A stretch of DNA of 64,000 bases from assembly GCA_026545765.1 (NCBI GenBank), contig CM048840.1, positions 5,181,765 through 5,245,764 of the forward strand, read 5' to 3'. The first letter of the stretch is position 1, and every line of letters starts with the position of its first letter. Below are positions 11,542 through 23,550 of this stretch, piece by piece. The notes beneath the pieces were generated by a model that was not told the DNA's origin, ran no database searches, and was given only the letters and a program-made list of their open reading frames with translations. This DNA is from Plantago major. Lineage: Eukaryota; Streptophyta; Magnoliopsida; Lamiales; Plantaginaceae. A program made the translations under genes and the position numbers.

Positions 11542-11801
11542 CTCCCTCAGTTTCACTAAAAGTGAAACAATTGTGTTGGACACAATTTTTAAGTAAAATG
11601 TATAGAAGTATGTGGTATCCAAAAATATGTGGTGGAGAATGAGTATGATATATTAATTGAGTGTAAAAGTATATGTGAGCGTGAAAATGTGTGGTTAGAA
11701 ATGAGTTTTATTATAAAACTAATTTTTATAAAAGAAAATGTAACACTTTTAATGAAACGTCCAAACGGAAAATTGTAACAATTTTAGTGAAACGGAGGGA
11801 G
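11542..11801. mobile_element. Stowaway-like MITE
   Basis: Starts CTCCCTCAGTTTCAC and ends GTGAAACGGAGGGAG, flanked by TA at 11540-11541 and 11802-11803; 260 bp. Its right half (from GGTTAGAAATGAGTTTTATT) is closely matched by a truncated copy at 59946-60054, so both belong to one subfamily. Confidence 0.75.
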
Positions 11802-11803
11802 TA

Positions 11804-14558
11804 ACATTTAAAAATGTGACTAGATTTTACAATTATAAGACAACTTATCAACATAAGTCAGATCTCATGAAATAAACTCTTATCTCTATTGTTTACTAGT
11901 ACAATTTATGTTTATATAACTTGTTGCACAAATGATGTTAGTTTTGAGAAGTAGACTGTAGATCTGGTTAAGGATTTTGAGTATAAGTCTTGGGGTAAAA
12001 CTGAGAAGGCATGATAAAAATAAGATAGAATATCGGTTCTTTTTAAAATGCCAAAAGGTTCTAAAACGTTATATATCAAAAAAGAAAGGAAAAAAAAAAG
12101 GGACTTCCTATCTTCCCATAGGTAAATTGCAACGTAGTAGGAGTATTAAAAAACACTAAATGATAAACATATGAACGTTTATAAAAATAAAAACTGACGA
12201 ATTAGTACTTTTGTGTTTTGTGATTTGAGGAGGTACATAACCATCACAATTAGTAGGTACATTATGTTACATGTAATTTTGTACTCCTGTATGGTATCAT
12301 AACTTGTCCTCTCATGACTTTTTTTGTTTAAAAAGTTGTATTGTTTGGAAAAAAGAAAAAACTTGGAAACTAAGGGAAAAAAAGTATGTATGCATGTAAG
12401 CCATGGGGCATGCATATCATGTCATGTAAATTTGTAGCCTGTCCTGTTCTGTCTGAAGTAAATAAATAAGGTGACAAATAGGGATATTGATATTATTATA
12501 GAATGGAAAATTGGAAAGGGCATGGATATAAATTATGAGAATTATAACAGCTAGTACTGTATAGGCACAGGTGTACTAACTAGATAGTAGCATCTTGTCT
12601 TGTAAATATTGATAACAGTATAGTATAGTGATCAGAACTGTTGAATAATAAATGTAGCGCAAAATAGCCATATAGCATAGCATTTCCCTTTATTGCATTT
12701 GAAAATCGAGCCACTTTTAAAGCTCTGTGTCATATCGCCCTTTCTTTGTTTTTCTTTTGTTTTCTTCCTCAAGCGTGCTACCTCTTTTATTGTCCCTTTT
12801 TCATTCTTCTCTAACTTGTCTTTTTGTATTTATAAGGGCTCATTTCATATTTTTCATCTCACAAAATTGGACTTAAATCTATGTATTTCAAGTGAATGAA
12901 TTGTGTTTGAACATCAAAGAGTACATAATCGCGACATTAAAAAACTGTTTTAAATGTTAATTCTGTAAAACTTAATTGTCATAACACTTAAATGATGTTT
13001 CAGCGATTGAAAATGGCTTATTCTAAGTTGATATTCAATATTTTGAATTATCAGTTTGATAAGCAGCACTCGCATCAATCGCATATCTACAATAACAATT
13101 GTTAACGTGAAAATTAGAAATACAAGTTTAATTGATTAGACTCATCATCATTTGGTTGCCATAAAACGTTGTCTTGACCATGACAATGCATACCATCAAA
13201 TAGAACTAGACACATAGTCCAAACTCCAAACATTTATTGGATGTAACATTGCTTCACAACAAGTTATGGGGACCAAAGTACGAATCGGGAAAGTTGTTGG
13301 ATGGGTAAGTGAAAGCCCATAGCTTCCCCTGTTTCTTGTTGTTTTTTGTTTTTTACGGAAAATACAGTATATATTGCAAAACTTTTGAATGATGAAATCT
13401 ATGTTATCAAACCCGGGGTTGACCCGATTAAAATCGGGTTAACCCGGTTTGAAATAAAATACTAAAAAAGTGACTAAAACTTACGGATTGTTTGGTATAG
13501 AGTTAAAAAAGTGAGTTTAGGGAAAAATTTACTCCCCCGTCTCAGAACAAATGTCACATTTTCAATGTTCTTAAAGTTTCATTATATAATTTAATTGAAC
13601 ATTCTATATTAACGGTTTGGGCTCCAGTTTGGATCAATTTAGTAGGTGGGTTTTGGGATGAGATTGGGTTTGAAGCCCAAATCATTGCTCTCTTTGGTTT
13701 GATTAATTTCATGAAAAAGGGCTTGACAACCCAAAAATTAAACTACAAAGCCCAAATTGCCCTTCATTTGTCATGAATGTCCAAATGTTATATTTATTCC
13801 TTCGTATTTTACTATCTGGTTAAAATTGTGGATCTCCAAATTTCGTAAAATTTTTGTAATAGGTACACTTTACGAAAAATATAAAACTCATAAAAAATTG
13901 AGTACACTGTACCTTTCATAATTAGAATCAGTCACACTTTATAGTTATCGACAATTTTAAGCAAGCCATTTTAGAAGTTTTTATTAATGATTTGGTAAGT
14001 TAATCAAACAATAATTGCCTATGAACTAAAACACATAACCAAATTTTGGAAAGTAAACATAAGGGTAAATATGGCATGTCACGAACAACACATGGGCTGT
14101 GGACCAACACAAAAATGAGGTGGACTGGGCTTTCGATTGAAACCCATAAAAAATGGGGGGTTTGCCAAACCCATTCTCATTGTCCATGTAGACAACTTGG
14201 GCCAATCGGAAAGCAGCCCAAGCCCAAAGATCGGTCACTTAGTCCACCAAAAGCCCAACGTAAAAATTAAACCAAGCACAAGATTTTGGGCTTCAAATCA
14301 TTATTGAACAGGTTTTAAGCAAACCAAAAGGAGCCTAAAAGACACAAAGCACTCGTAAGGTATATCCTTAAGAAAAGGGCATGTCTTGTCATATATTAGA
14401 ACTTAAAAACTCTGCGGAGAACATGTGCTGGTCGTATTTTGGAAAAACCTATATCTAACATAATTTAAGACGAATAGAAACTCTAAGAACAAGTAAAGAA
14501 TAGAAAAGACCTTGTTGTACAGGGAGGATAGCGTTCTAATAAAGGAACTCTTAAGTTT
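11804..14558. other. Intergenic DNA, no gene seen
   Basis: AT-rich. Holds an imperfect palindrome at 13408-13452, a single Stowaway-like half-end at 13531-13550, and a weak inverted pair (GGGCTCCAGTTTGG near 13619, CCAAAAGGAGCC near 14325-14335) that may be a worn Tourist-like element. Nothing coding is supported. Confidence 0.45.
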
Positions 14559-14561
14559 TAA

Positions 14562-14828
14562 GGAGGCGTTTGGTAGGGAATTCAGGATTGTAGAATGCAG
14601 TCTAACATAGTGCCAAGACATTGGGCTTACCTTGCACCACCTCAAGACATGACAGAGAGAAGTCCAGACTTTTAAGCCCAATTTCAAGTGGCAGCTTCTG
14701 GGCCAAGTAAATGGGCTGCCCGAAAATTAGTTCATGGACAGCAGGAGGAAGAAAAACGGAACCAAACATGTCGTTGTGTAGTGAAAAAAACAATTTAATG
14801 TAGGCTTAGGAGCCTACCAAACGCCTCC
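14562..14828. mobile_element. Tourist-like MITE (PIF/Harbinger)
   Basis: Terminal inverted repeats GGAGGCGTTTGGTAGG and CCTACCAAACGCCTCC are exact, and both sides are flanked by TAA (14559-14561, 14829-14831), the usual 3-base duplication of this superfamily. 267 bp, non-coding. Confidence 0.8.
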
Positions 14829-15391
14829 TAAAGGGACGTATGTTAGAACTTATAAGAGTTAGAAGAAAAGACTATCATCTACTGCAAGCAATATATTTTT
14901 TCGTAAGAGAGTGCACAAAAGGAAGACACGCTGCAAGTAATCGTAAGGACGTACACTAAACACCAAATTAATGAAAATGGAATAAAATAGATTTTTTTTT
15001 GTAAAGAAATACGATTAGTCTTAGACTATATATCAAAATTAAGAAAATGTACAACTTAAAATGGGGTGTGTTTCCCAAAGGAGGTTCCCATCAAATTCAA
15101 AACTAGCTTAGTATGGTTTACTAAGGCCAAAGTCCTCCATATCAGCGAACCAAGTTTGCCTTCTCTTTTTTTTTTTTTTAAATGTACTTCGTTCATTGGT
15201 TTACAATTAGGTTCCCGTCTCTTCTAAAGTCCATTCCCGTCCCATGATTAACGATAACAGTACTCACAGTAGTACAAAAAGATGTTTGGTCTAATAAAAA
15301 AGGATATTCTTGGAAATTTTTAAACTTTTTTGTTGCATGGAACTGGTTATCCTAATCGCCTTGCCCCTTTTTTTTTTTTTTAATATCCCAC

Positions 15392-15394
<3 letters not shown>

Positions 15395-15462
<68 letters not shown>
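15395..15462. repeat. (TA)n microsatellite
   Basis: Uninterrupted TA dinucleotides for about 68 bases, ending 17 bases before the 5' LTR of the copia element. A poly-T tract lies just to its left (15368-15381). Confidence 0.95.
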
Positions 15463-15463
<1 letters not shown>

Positions 15464-15479
15464 GATAAAAGTGATGATG

Positions 15480-16913
15480 TGTTAGGAATATCTGTTAGTA
15501 TTTTGATCACTCATCACATGTTCATATCTTAGCCAGAAAGGTGATTAAGTACTCTTGGTTCACTTGAACATTATAAAAGAGGAAATCACTGAGTATGATT
15601 AATCTAGTAAATCTTGTATTAGGATTATAGGTCCCTGAGTGTAATTTTTATTTCAAGAAGACCATGAAGATCAATCTTAGCAATGGAGCTTTTTTGAAGA
15701 TTAGAAGACTGGAGATTGCACAAGGTTTATGAAGACACAAAGGTTTAGTCTAACTCAGAAAGACTATGTCCTTAATCCTTTCTTAAGTATATTAACTTAC
15801 TTTCGAAATATGATTCTGGATATATGACATCATGAGTATGGAGCATGCAAGCCATCAGAAAGGCTCTTGTATCCGTTGAGACTAAAGGACAATGAACAGT
15901 ACTATGCATTAAATGCATCGGCAGAAATGCTGCAAAAAAAACAGTCCTCTCTGAAAAATGAGATAGTGACTTCTGAGTACATAGTTCAAGATATAAACGG
16001 ATATAATTTGATGGAGAGCACAACGGATATAATTCAAACGCCTCTCAAATTTATCTATATATATCACACACTTAGATGCTTGAAGAACACACCTTAGAAC
16101 GCTCTATCTTGCAAACTTACCATCAAGCGAAGTATTCTCTCAAGCACTCTACTACCCTTTCTGAAAGCTTTCTGTTGCTCGAAGAATCACTAGTAGTTCT
16201 AAGTTGTCCTGAACCTTAACAAGAGATTGTTATTCGTGAAAGAGTTGAACTATCAGATACCCTTTCCGAAGCTCATTCTCCAGAACGGACATCAATTACT
16301 TGGGTCAGTAAAGAGCAGACTGCCATCCACTGAACAAGTGTATTAAGTAGTCTCGTTCTGTTTGGCTCTCTGAAAACATAACTGAAAAGTTATACGAGAA
16401 GCCTTTCTGACAAAACCTTATAACCAACACCATCAAGGCGTGGAGTAGAGGAAGTACTTGATTTGGGAAATCAGGGAATAACTCAAAGGTTATCTGAGTA
16501 GAGGAAGTACTTAGCTCTAGGAGCTGGGGAATAACTCAGGGGGAACATTTGGTTGGGAACCATTTGTTTAAGAATCTTAGAATAGGATTATTGTAAGGTG
16601 AACTCAATTATCTGTTCTAGTGAATTCTAGGTCTCAGAAAGACCGAAGTGGATTAGTTGGAGGATTACGCCACCTCCAGATACCACTATATTTTCTGTGT
16701 CATTTACCTTTCTGTATTTACATTTCAGCAAAGCACACACACACACATACTTATTTTTTCTGCACTTACCTATCTTAAAGTCTTCCGCGCTTTGAATTTA
16801 AGTATCAGAAACCCCCAGGTTTCTGAGAAACTGTGTTTATCGACAAAATTTTTAAAAGACTATTCACCCCCCCCCCCCCCCAGTCTTTTACTTTACCGTT
16901 ATGTTGACCAACA
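15480..16913 (+). repeat. 5' LTR of the Sirevirus-like element
   Basis: 1434 bp, begins TGTTAGGAATATC and ends GACCAACA, so it has the usual TG...CA borders. It carries a poly-C tract near its end (16867-16881) that is longer than in the 3' LTR. Confidence 0.92.
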
Positions 16914-16915
16914 AG

Positions 16916-16927
16916 TGGTATCAGAGC
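16916..16927 (+). other. Primer binding site of the retroelement
   Basis: TGGTATCAGAGC, two bases after the 5' LTR, is complementary to the 3' end of initiator methionine tRNA, the usual primer of plant copia elements. Confidence 0.9.
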
Positions 16928-17020
16928 AGGAGGTTCACAAGCCTTCTGCACCGAACCTAGATCCCCAGATAGGTGAAGAAACTTTGTCCCTCTCTGAGGA
17001 CTATATAATTTGTGTGTTAA

Positions 17021-18478
17021 GTGTGCAGGTATGTCTCGGTGATGCCCATTCTGAAACCAGAAAACTACGAGAAATGGAAGAACAACATGATGCTCCATCT
17101 GGAGGCCATTAGTGATGAGATGATCTATGTCATCATTGAAGGACCTATCAAAATCAGACAACTCAAACAAGTTACTGAGGTGTCTGATAGAAGAAAAGCC
17201 TCAGACAAGGAAGATAGAAGTGAGGATCCGACTGCTAATGATAGTGGTCGTGTTGCTCATGGAAGCATTATATATGAAGACAAGCCAAGAGAGCTCTGGA
17301 CATCTGAAGATGCCAAGAGACACAGATTGGATGGTCAAGCTCGTAATATAATCATCAGATCGACACCTGAGCACATACAGTGTAAACTGCGGGGTGCTAA
17401 AACGGCAAAAATTGCCTGGCAACTGATTGAAGAAATTTGTGCCGGAACTGAGAAAACCAAAGAAAACAAGGTCGAAGTTCTTAAATTGATGTTCCAAAAC
17501 TTCAAATAAGGTCCCACTGAAACTCTGGAAGAACTTGATTTCAGATTTACTACTCTTATGAGTGATATGGCTGCACTTGGTGAAATCAATAGATACTCCC
17601 AGTCAGAAAAGATTAAGACTATTGTCAGAAGTCTCAATCACAACTGGGAACACACTAAATTCTTTTATTTCAATCAAGGGATGCCAAGTATTACTCCAGT
17701 AGAGCTCTTTTCTCATCTTGCTACTGTAGAATATGAGACAACTCAGAGAGAACAATCAGCTGAAAAGTTGCAAAGTGTTGCTCTAGTTTCTCAAGGTACT
17801 TCTGAAAAGAAGGATACCAAAGATGCATCTGAAGAAAATGCTCTTGCAGTAAGACACATGAAGAAATTTGTGAGTCAAGAGATTGAGAGAAGAAAAGCCA
17901 AAGATAATCTAAAAAAGCATCTTGGCCCAAATTATCGTCAGTACAAGAGCATACAAATGAACAACTCTCTGAACACACCCATTCAGAAAGGTGTTAGTAC
18001 TGAAGCTGCAGAAAAAGGAAATGATATCTGCTTCTTTTGTCAAAAGCCTGGTCATTTCAAGAGAGATTGTCCTGCTTTAAACAAGCTCAAGACAGGTGAT
18101 AAGAAGGACAGAAGAAATTTCAAGAGAAATCAAAGGGTCTTACTGACTGAAGAAAGGAAGAAGATTCTAATTCAACTTGATACTCTAGACATTGAGACAG
18201 ATTCTGAAGATGGAGATTCAGATGACTCAAACCTACCATCACCAGAATTGTGTGGAATCACCCACGATGTAATCGACTTCGGCCTTAAGAAGAATGAAAT
18301 GTGTGGAGTTGCTGAGATTGCTGGTCCAGACATCTCCAACATTGAAATGTGTCTTATGGCTGATGAGGTAACTATCAATTCAAAATTTCTGTACTATGAG
18401 AGTGATGATGGAATTGCGGATCTGGAGTTGGTCAAGAGTGAATTGGATCGTTATGAGAAAGAGTTTCTGGAAGCATAA
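17021..18478 (+). pseudogene. gag region of the Sirevirus-like element
   Basis: Capsid-type gag region with the UBN2-like start (ILKPENYEKWKNNMMLHLEA) and a CCHC zinc knuckle, CFFCQKPGHFKRDC, at 18029-18070, followed by a highly acidic tail. It is a fossil and is not intact. Confidence 0.85.
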
Positions 18479-18479
18479 T

Positions 18480-19600
18480 CCAAACCAGAACTCTAGAGGA
18501 AAGCAAAGAAACTCTTGAAAAAGAGGTTTCTGAGCTAACCAGAGTATCTGAGAACAAGAACGCTGAAATAGCCTTTCTGAAATCTCAGATATCTAGAATA
18601 AAAATTCTCATAAACTAGCCTTGGATGAACTCAATAAGAAATTGATGAAGCTGATTTCTGAAAATGAAGAACTCAGAAAGAAAGAGCTATCCTTCCAATC
18701 TTATGCAAAGGCTAGTGACACTCTCACTGAGGTTCAATCCTATCTGAGAGATCCCTCTGAGAAAGGTGGACTTGGACTTGATGAACAATCGAGTAATTCA
18801 TCTCCTCTGAAGAAGAGTGATGAAAGGTTGACCTTTGTAAAAAGTCAACAGAATGGTTCTTTAACCACCTATAGCATTGGTCAGAAAGCTAGGGTAGTTG
18901 ACAAAGAAAAAGGAGTAGCAACCCAGCCTTTGAAAGAACAACAAGTTCACAAGAAACTCGTGGATAAGGTTTCTGAAAAGAAACACAACCCTCAGACATG
19001 CAACCATCCACATTGCTACATTACTAGGAAAGGAAGAATTGCTGGAATAGGAAAATTCTCTGCTGTACCATTTTATGAAAATAAAGATGGTGCAGAAACT
19101 AGTAAGGCTTCTGAAGAACGTATTCAGAAATCCAAAGGTGTTCGAAATGGCATTGGCTATCGTGCTATTGGAAAAGTTCTTCTGCAACAATATAAGGAAG
19201 GACAAGAACAATGGCGCAAGGCTGATATTGCACGTAGCAATAGACAGAAGTGGAAGAAATCTCAAGCCACTGAAAAACTGAATGCCAGAGCTAGAAGGAA
19301 CCTGGTCAGAAAGGCTAAGTTTGCTGAAAAGCAACCCCAGAAATCCAGGGTCCAGAAAGCACCAAAGGGAACACCTAGAAACACCCCAAGAAGGAAAATT
19401 GAGATCAAAATTACTGATTTTATTGCATCTCCTTCTGATCAAGTTAGACAAAAACAAACTCCCAAGAAATTCACTAAAATGTGGATTCCTACTGGAAGAA
19501 TGTTTAGTCTAAATGGTTCTATCTCTGAAGCAAGAACCTAACTCCTGTTTCCTGTTTTGTGCAGAACGCCTCTTAGACTAAGGCTCAATGGCTATTTGAT
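18480..19600 (+). pseudogene. gag-pol spacer region, basic and low-complexity
   Basis: Lys- and Arg-rich sequence with coiled-coil-like stretches (DELNKKLMKLISENEELRKK). Copia elements commonly have such a linker ahead of the protease and integrase. No confident protease motif was read. The SEK/LRK words here come from the recurring CTCAGAAAG motif. Confidence 0.5.
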
Positions 19601-22600
19601 AGTGGATGCGGAAAGCACAAGACAGGAGACAAAGCAAATATGGTCAACTACAAAGCTTGCAACAATGGACCAGACATCAGATTTGCTGGAGGAGAATTAA
19701 ATCCCTCTTTGGGATATGGAAATGTCAAATTGGGATCATTAACAATCACTGACGTATTACATGTTAAGGGTTTGAAATATAATCTATTTAGCATGAGCCA
19801 GTTTACAGACAAGGGATTTATTGTGAAATTCAAAGCAAAGTATTGCAAACTTATAGACAATGAGTCAAAGCAGATAATCTTGGTTGCTCGGCGGAAAGGA
19901 AGTCTTTACGTTGCCGATTGGGCATCTGCCACAACTGAAGAATGTCTCATGGTGAGTCAATCAGGTCACACAGAAGAGCACTGGTTATGGCACAAAAGAA
20001 TGAGTCACTTGAATTTCAAAACTCTGACAAACTTTCCAAGAAAGAGTTAGTGGTTGGGCTTCCCAAAACATCCTTCAGAAAGGGTGGTATATGTTCTGCC
20101 TGTCAAATGGGGAAACAATCTAAGATCTCTTTCAAGTCCAAAACCAGACACTCTAGTGTTAGACCACTGCAACTATTACACATGGATCTTTTTGAATCAT
20201 CTGTAACTAGTTATGCAAGAAATAAATATGGTCTTGTTGTTGTAGATGACTTCTCAAGATTCACTTGGGTTGTCTTTCTGAAGCACAAATCTGATGCAAG
20301 GGTGGAGATACCAAACTTGCTGAATAAGCTTGAAGTCATGAAAAATGACAAGGTATCTGCAATTAGAACAGACCATGGTACTGAGTTTGTCAACCAGTAC
20401 ATAAAGAAGTTTTGTACCAGCAAAGGTATACAACACCAACTTTCCTTTGTGAGAACACCACAACAAAATGGTGTTGTAGAAAGGAAATATAGAACACTTA
20501 AAGAAGCAGCAAGGACAATGCTAGCTGACACTGAGATAAGTGAAGTTTATTGGGTTGAAGCTGTAAACACAGCATGCTACACTCAGAACAGATGTTTCAT
20601 AAACAAACACCATGACAAGACTCCATATGAACTCTTGGTTGGTAGACCCCCTAATATCAAACATCTAAAAGTATTTGGTTGTAGATGTTTTGTTCTTAAC
20701 AATGGAAAAGAGTATCTAAGAACATTTCAACCAAAGGCAGATGAAGGTGTGTTTCTTGGTTATTCTATGAATAGCAAAGCATACAGAGTTTACAACAAAA
20801 GAACAAAGAAGATTAAAGAATCAGTTCATGTTGTATTCTATGAAGGAAGCAAGAAAACACCCCTTGCTGATGAACTCTCAGAAAGGTTCAAGGAACTAAT
20901 GATAAAGGATTCTGAAGAGGAACCCTCAGAAAGGAAAAACATCATTATGGAAAGGGAGTATGACTCTGACAAAGAAAAGCATGAAATGCCTAGTAACAAC
21001 GAGATGAGTCTCAGACATGATGAAGAATTTCCTATGAGAATTCCAGAAATGGAAACTGAAGATGTTCATCAGAGAGCCAACTCTGGAAATGACCTCTCTG
21101 ATAGGCATGTCCCAGAAAGCTCTCACACCAAGCAAGTGTCTGACATTCACCGCCCTTCTGAGGTGCAAAATGTCACAGATACTGAAGAAGTATCAAGTCA
21201 TAATCATAGTGATTCACATTCAAATCACATAGATGTTGACCCTACTAGCCCTAAACCCATGATGAGATGGATCAAGGATCATCCTGCAAAAGATGTGATT
21301 GGACCAATCAATCAAGGTGTTAGGACTAGGAGAGCAATAGCTGAAAATGCTAATTCTCTGTTTGGATGTTTTATCTCAAACATTGAACCAAAAACTATAG
21401 TAGAAGCATTAAGAGACCAAGACTGGATCTCAGCAATGCAAGAAGAGTTGGATCAGTTTGAAAGAAACAAAGTCTGGAAACTAGTTCCATTTGTAGAAGG
21501 AATATCTGTGATTGGAACTAAGTGGGTTTTCAGAAACAAGATGAATGAATCTGGTGAAATAACCAGAAACAAAGCAAGGTTGGTTGCCAAGGGATTCACC
21601 CAGACTGAAGGTCTAGATTTTGACGAGTCATATGCACCTGTTGCCAGATTGGATGCAATAAGACTCTTTCTGGCCTTTGCAGCTCATAAAATTTTTAAAG
21701 TTTATCAGATGGATGTCAAAAGTGCATTCTTGAATGGTGAACTTGCTGAGGAAGTCTATGTTGAGCAACCACCTGGATGATGGGAGAATTGAACTATTTC
21801 CTAGGATTGCAAGTCAAGCAACTCAATGATGGAATATTCATTAGTCAGACAAAGTATGCAAAAGACATGCTCACAAAGTTCAATCTTAATTAGCCTTCTG
21901 AAAAGAATACTAAGATACCTATGAGCATAGGAACCAAGATGACCTATACTAAATCAGATAAGAGTGTTGATGAACACAAGTATAGGAAATTGATAGGTTC
22001 ACTACTTTACCTTCTTTGCAGACACGATATTCAATATGCTTGAGTGTGTGCTAGATTTCAAACAAATCCAATGCAATCACACTACAACACCGCTATGAAA
22101 ATATTAAAGTATGTGAAAGGTACAGAGATGTAGGTTGTGGTATCCTAAAGAAAGTGGATTGAGTTTGGTGGTTACTCGATGTCGATTATGTTGGATCAAT
22201 GCTTGATAGGAAAAGTACCTCGTGAACTTGTCGCCGAACTAGACTTATCTCATGGTTTAGCAAGAAACAAAACTCAATTGCAACTTCTACCACAGAGGCT
22301 GAATATATTGCTGCTGGTTGTTGTGCAACACAAATTCTGTGGATTCAACAACAACTCAGAGACTATGGACTCAATGAAGAGAAAACTCCCATTTTCTGTG
22401 ATAACACAAGTGCTATTGCAATCACACAGAAACCCAATCCATGCCAGAACAAAGCACATTGATGTTAGACACCACTTCATCAGAGACCATGTTGAGAAAG
22501 GCCACATAGAGATACTCAAGACTGGCACAGAAGATCAACTTGCAGATATCTTCACCAAGCCCCTACAAGAAAGCCAGTTCTTGACTTTGAGACACAATCT

Positions 22601-22628
22601 TGGATTAATGGAGTTGCCTAAGGACTGA
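19600..22628 (+). pseudogene. pol region: integrase, reverse transcriptase, RNase H
   Basis: In order: the HHCC zinc-binding part of integrase ([12 protein letters not shown], then [11 protein letters not shown]), the integrase core ([28 protein letters not shown]), reverse transcriptase of the copia RVT_2 type ([39 protein letters not shown]) and RNase H with the copia ending (HIDVRHHFIRDHVEKG; ADIFTKPL). Integrase before RT fixes this as Ty1/copia. It is broken in several places and could not make a working polyprotein. Confidence 0.9.
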
Positions 22629-23550
22629 ATAATTGTCCTGAATCTTTAGAGTCTGAGTAAGTGAGGTAGAAAAGAAGTAGGCCTCTGAGAACAGGTTCTC
22701 AGGAAGCCAAGTTGATAAGAAAGTGATGCAAAGGTTTCTGAGTAGCAACACTCAGAAAGGCAAAACATTTCTGGAACGGGTATCCAGAAAGGCAAAGGTT
22801 GGTACACACTTAATAAGTAAATAAAACTAGAACTTACTTACTGAAAGTGGGTCAAATACATTTAAACAACTGAAGCTTCTGACACTTGAATTCAGAAAGC
22901 TATTTAGTCATAAAGAGAAATGGACACACAAAGCTCAAAAGGTATAAGTTCTGAAAGTCAAACATGTACAATGTCTTGTATTTTTACCATTTTCATGATA
23001 AACAATATATAGATAAGGACTTGACACTCAGAATGATAAGCTCAAACGATTAAGTGTTCCTACTCTTTACTAAGTGACACAATGAATGTAGCATATTAAA
23101 AATCCATCAAGTCGGCACATTACCATTTGTTGATTGATATCATTACAAGATATTCAATATAAGCCCTTGATGAATAAATGTTTGATCTCAACGATTGAGA
23201 TTAAAACAAAGCAAGTAATGTCTGTTGATAAATGCAAACATGGCCCACTACGCATTTAATGAAGTACAAAGGACGTACCACGCCTAAGCAGATACAAAGA
23301 CACGCATTCATATTCAGTTGTATGTATGTTGTATCTATGTACATTTTGTCTGCTATATATATAGGATTTGGGCAAAAGACAAACACTTTCACCAATTCCG
23401 AAATTTCAAACTTGCATCAAAACAGCAAAATCTCTCAAGATTTCTGCAAAACTCAACTTCTTGCGCTTAGTCTTCTGAAAAGATAGACTAATCTCGATTA
23501 ATTGTGTAAAATTCATCTGAAAAACACTCACTCAAAACTCTATATAAGAG
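22629..23550 (+). other. Non-coding spacer after RNase H in the retroelement
   Basis: Starts after the RNase H region. Rich in TTCTGAG / CTCAGAAAGG words (for example 22737-22760) and otherwise AT-rich. No open frame is supported. Confidence 0.6.

Noticed and set aside
13619-14336. Possible PIF/Harbinger element with GGGCTCC / GGAGCC ends
   Set aside because: Termini match only loosely and no 3-base TAA/TTA duplication was found at both borders.
16657-17112. 151-codon frame crossing the LTR end and the primer site
   Set aside because: It spans LTR, primer site and leader in a frame different from gag; chance openness.
18861-19457. 198-codon open frame on the minus strand
   Set aside because: Antisense shadow of the basic gag-pol spacer of the retroelement; Phe/Leu/Ser-rich as expected from the complement of AAG/GAA-rich coding.
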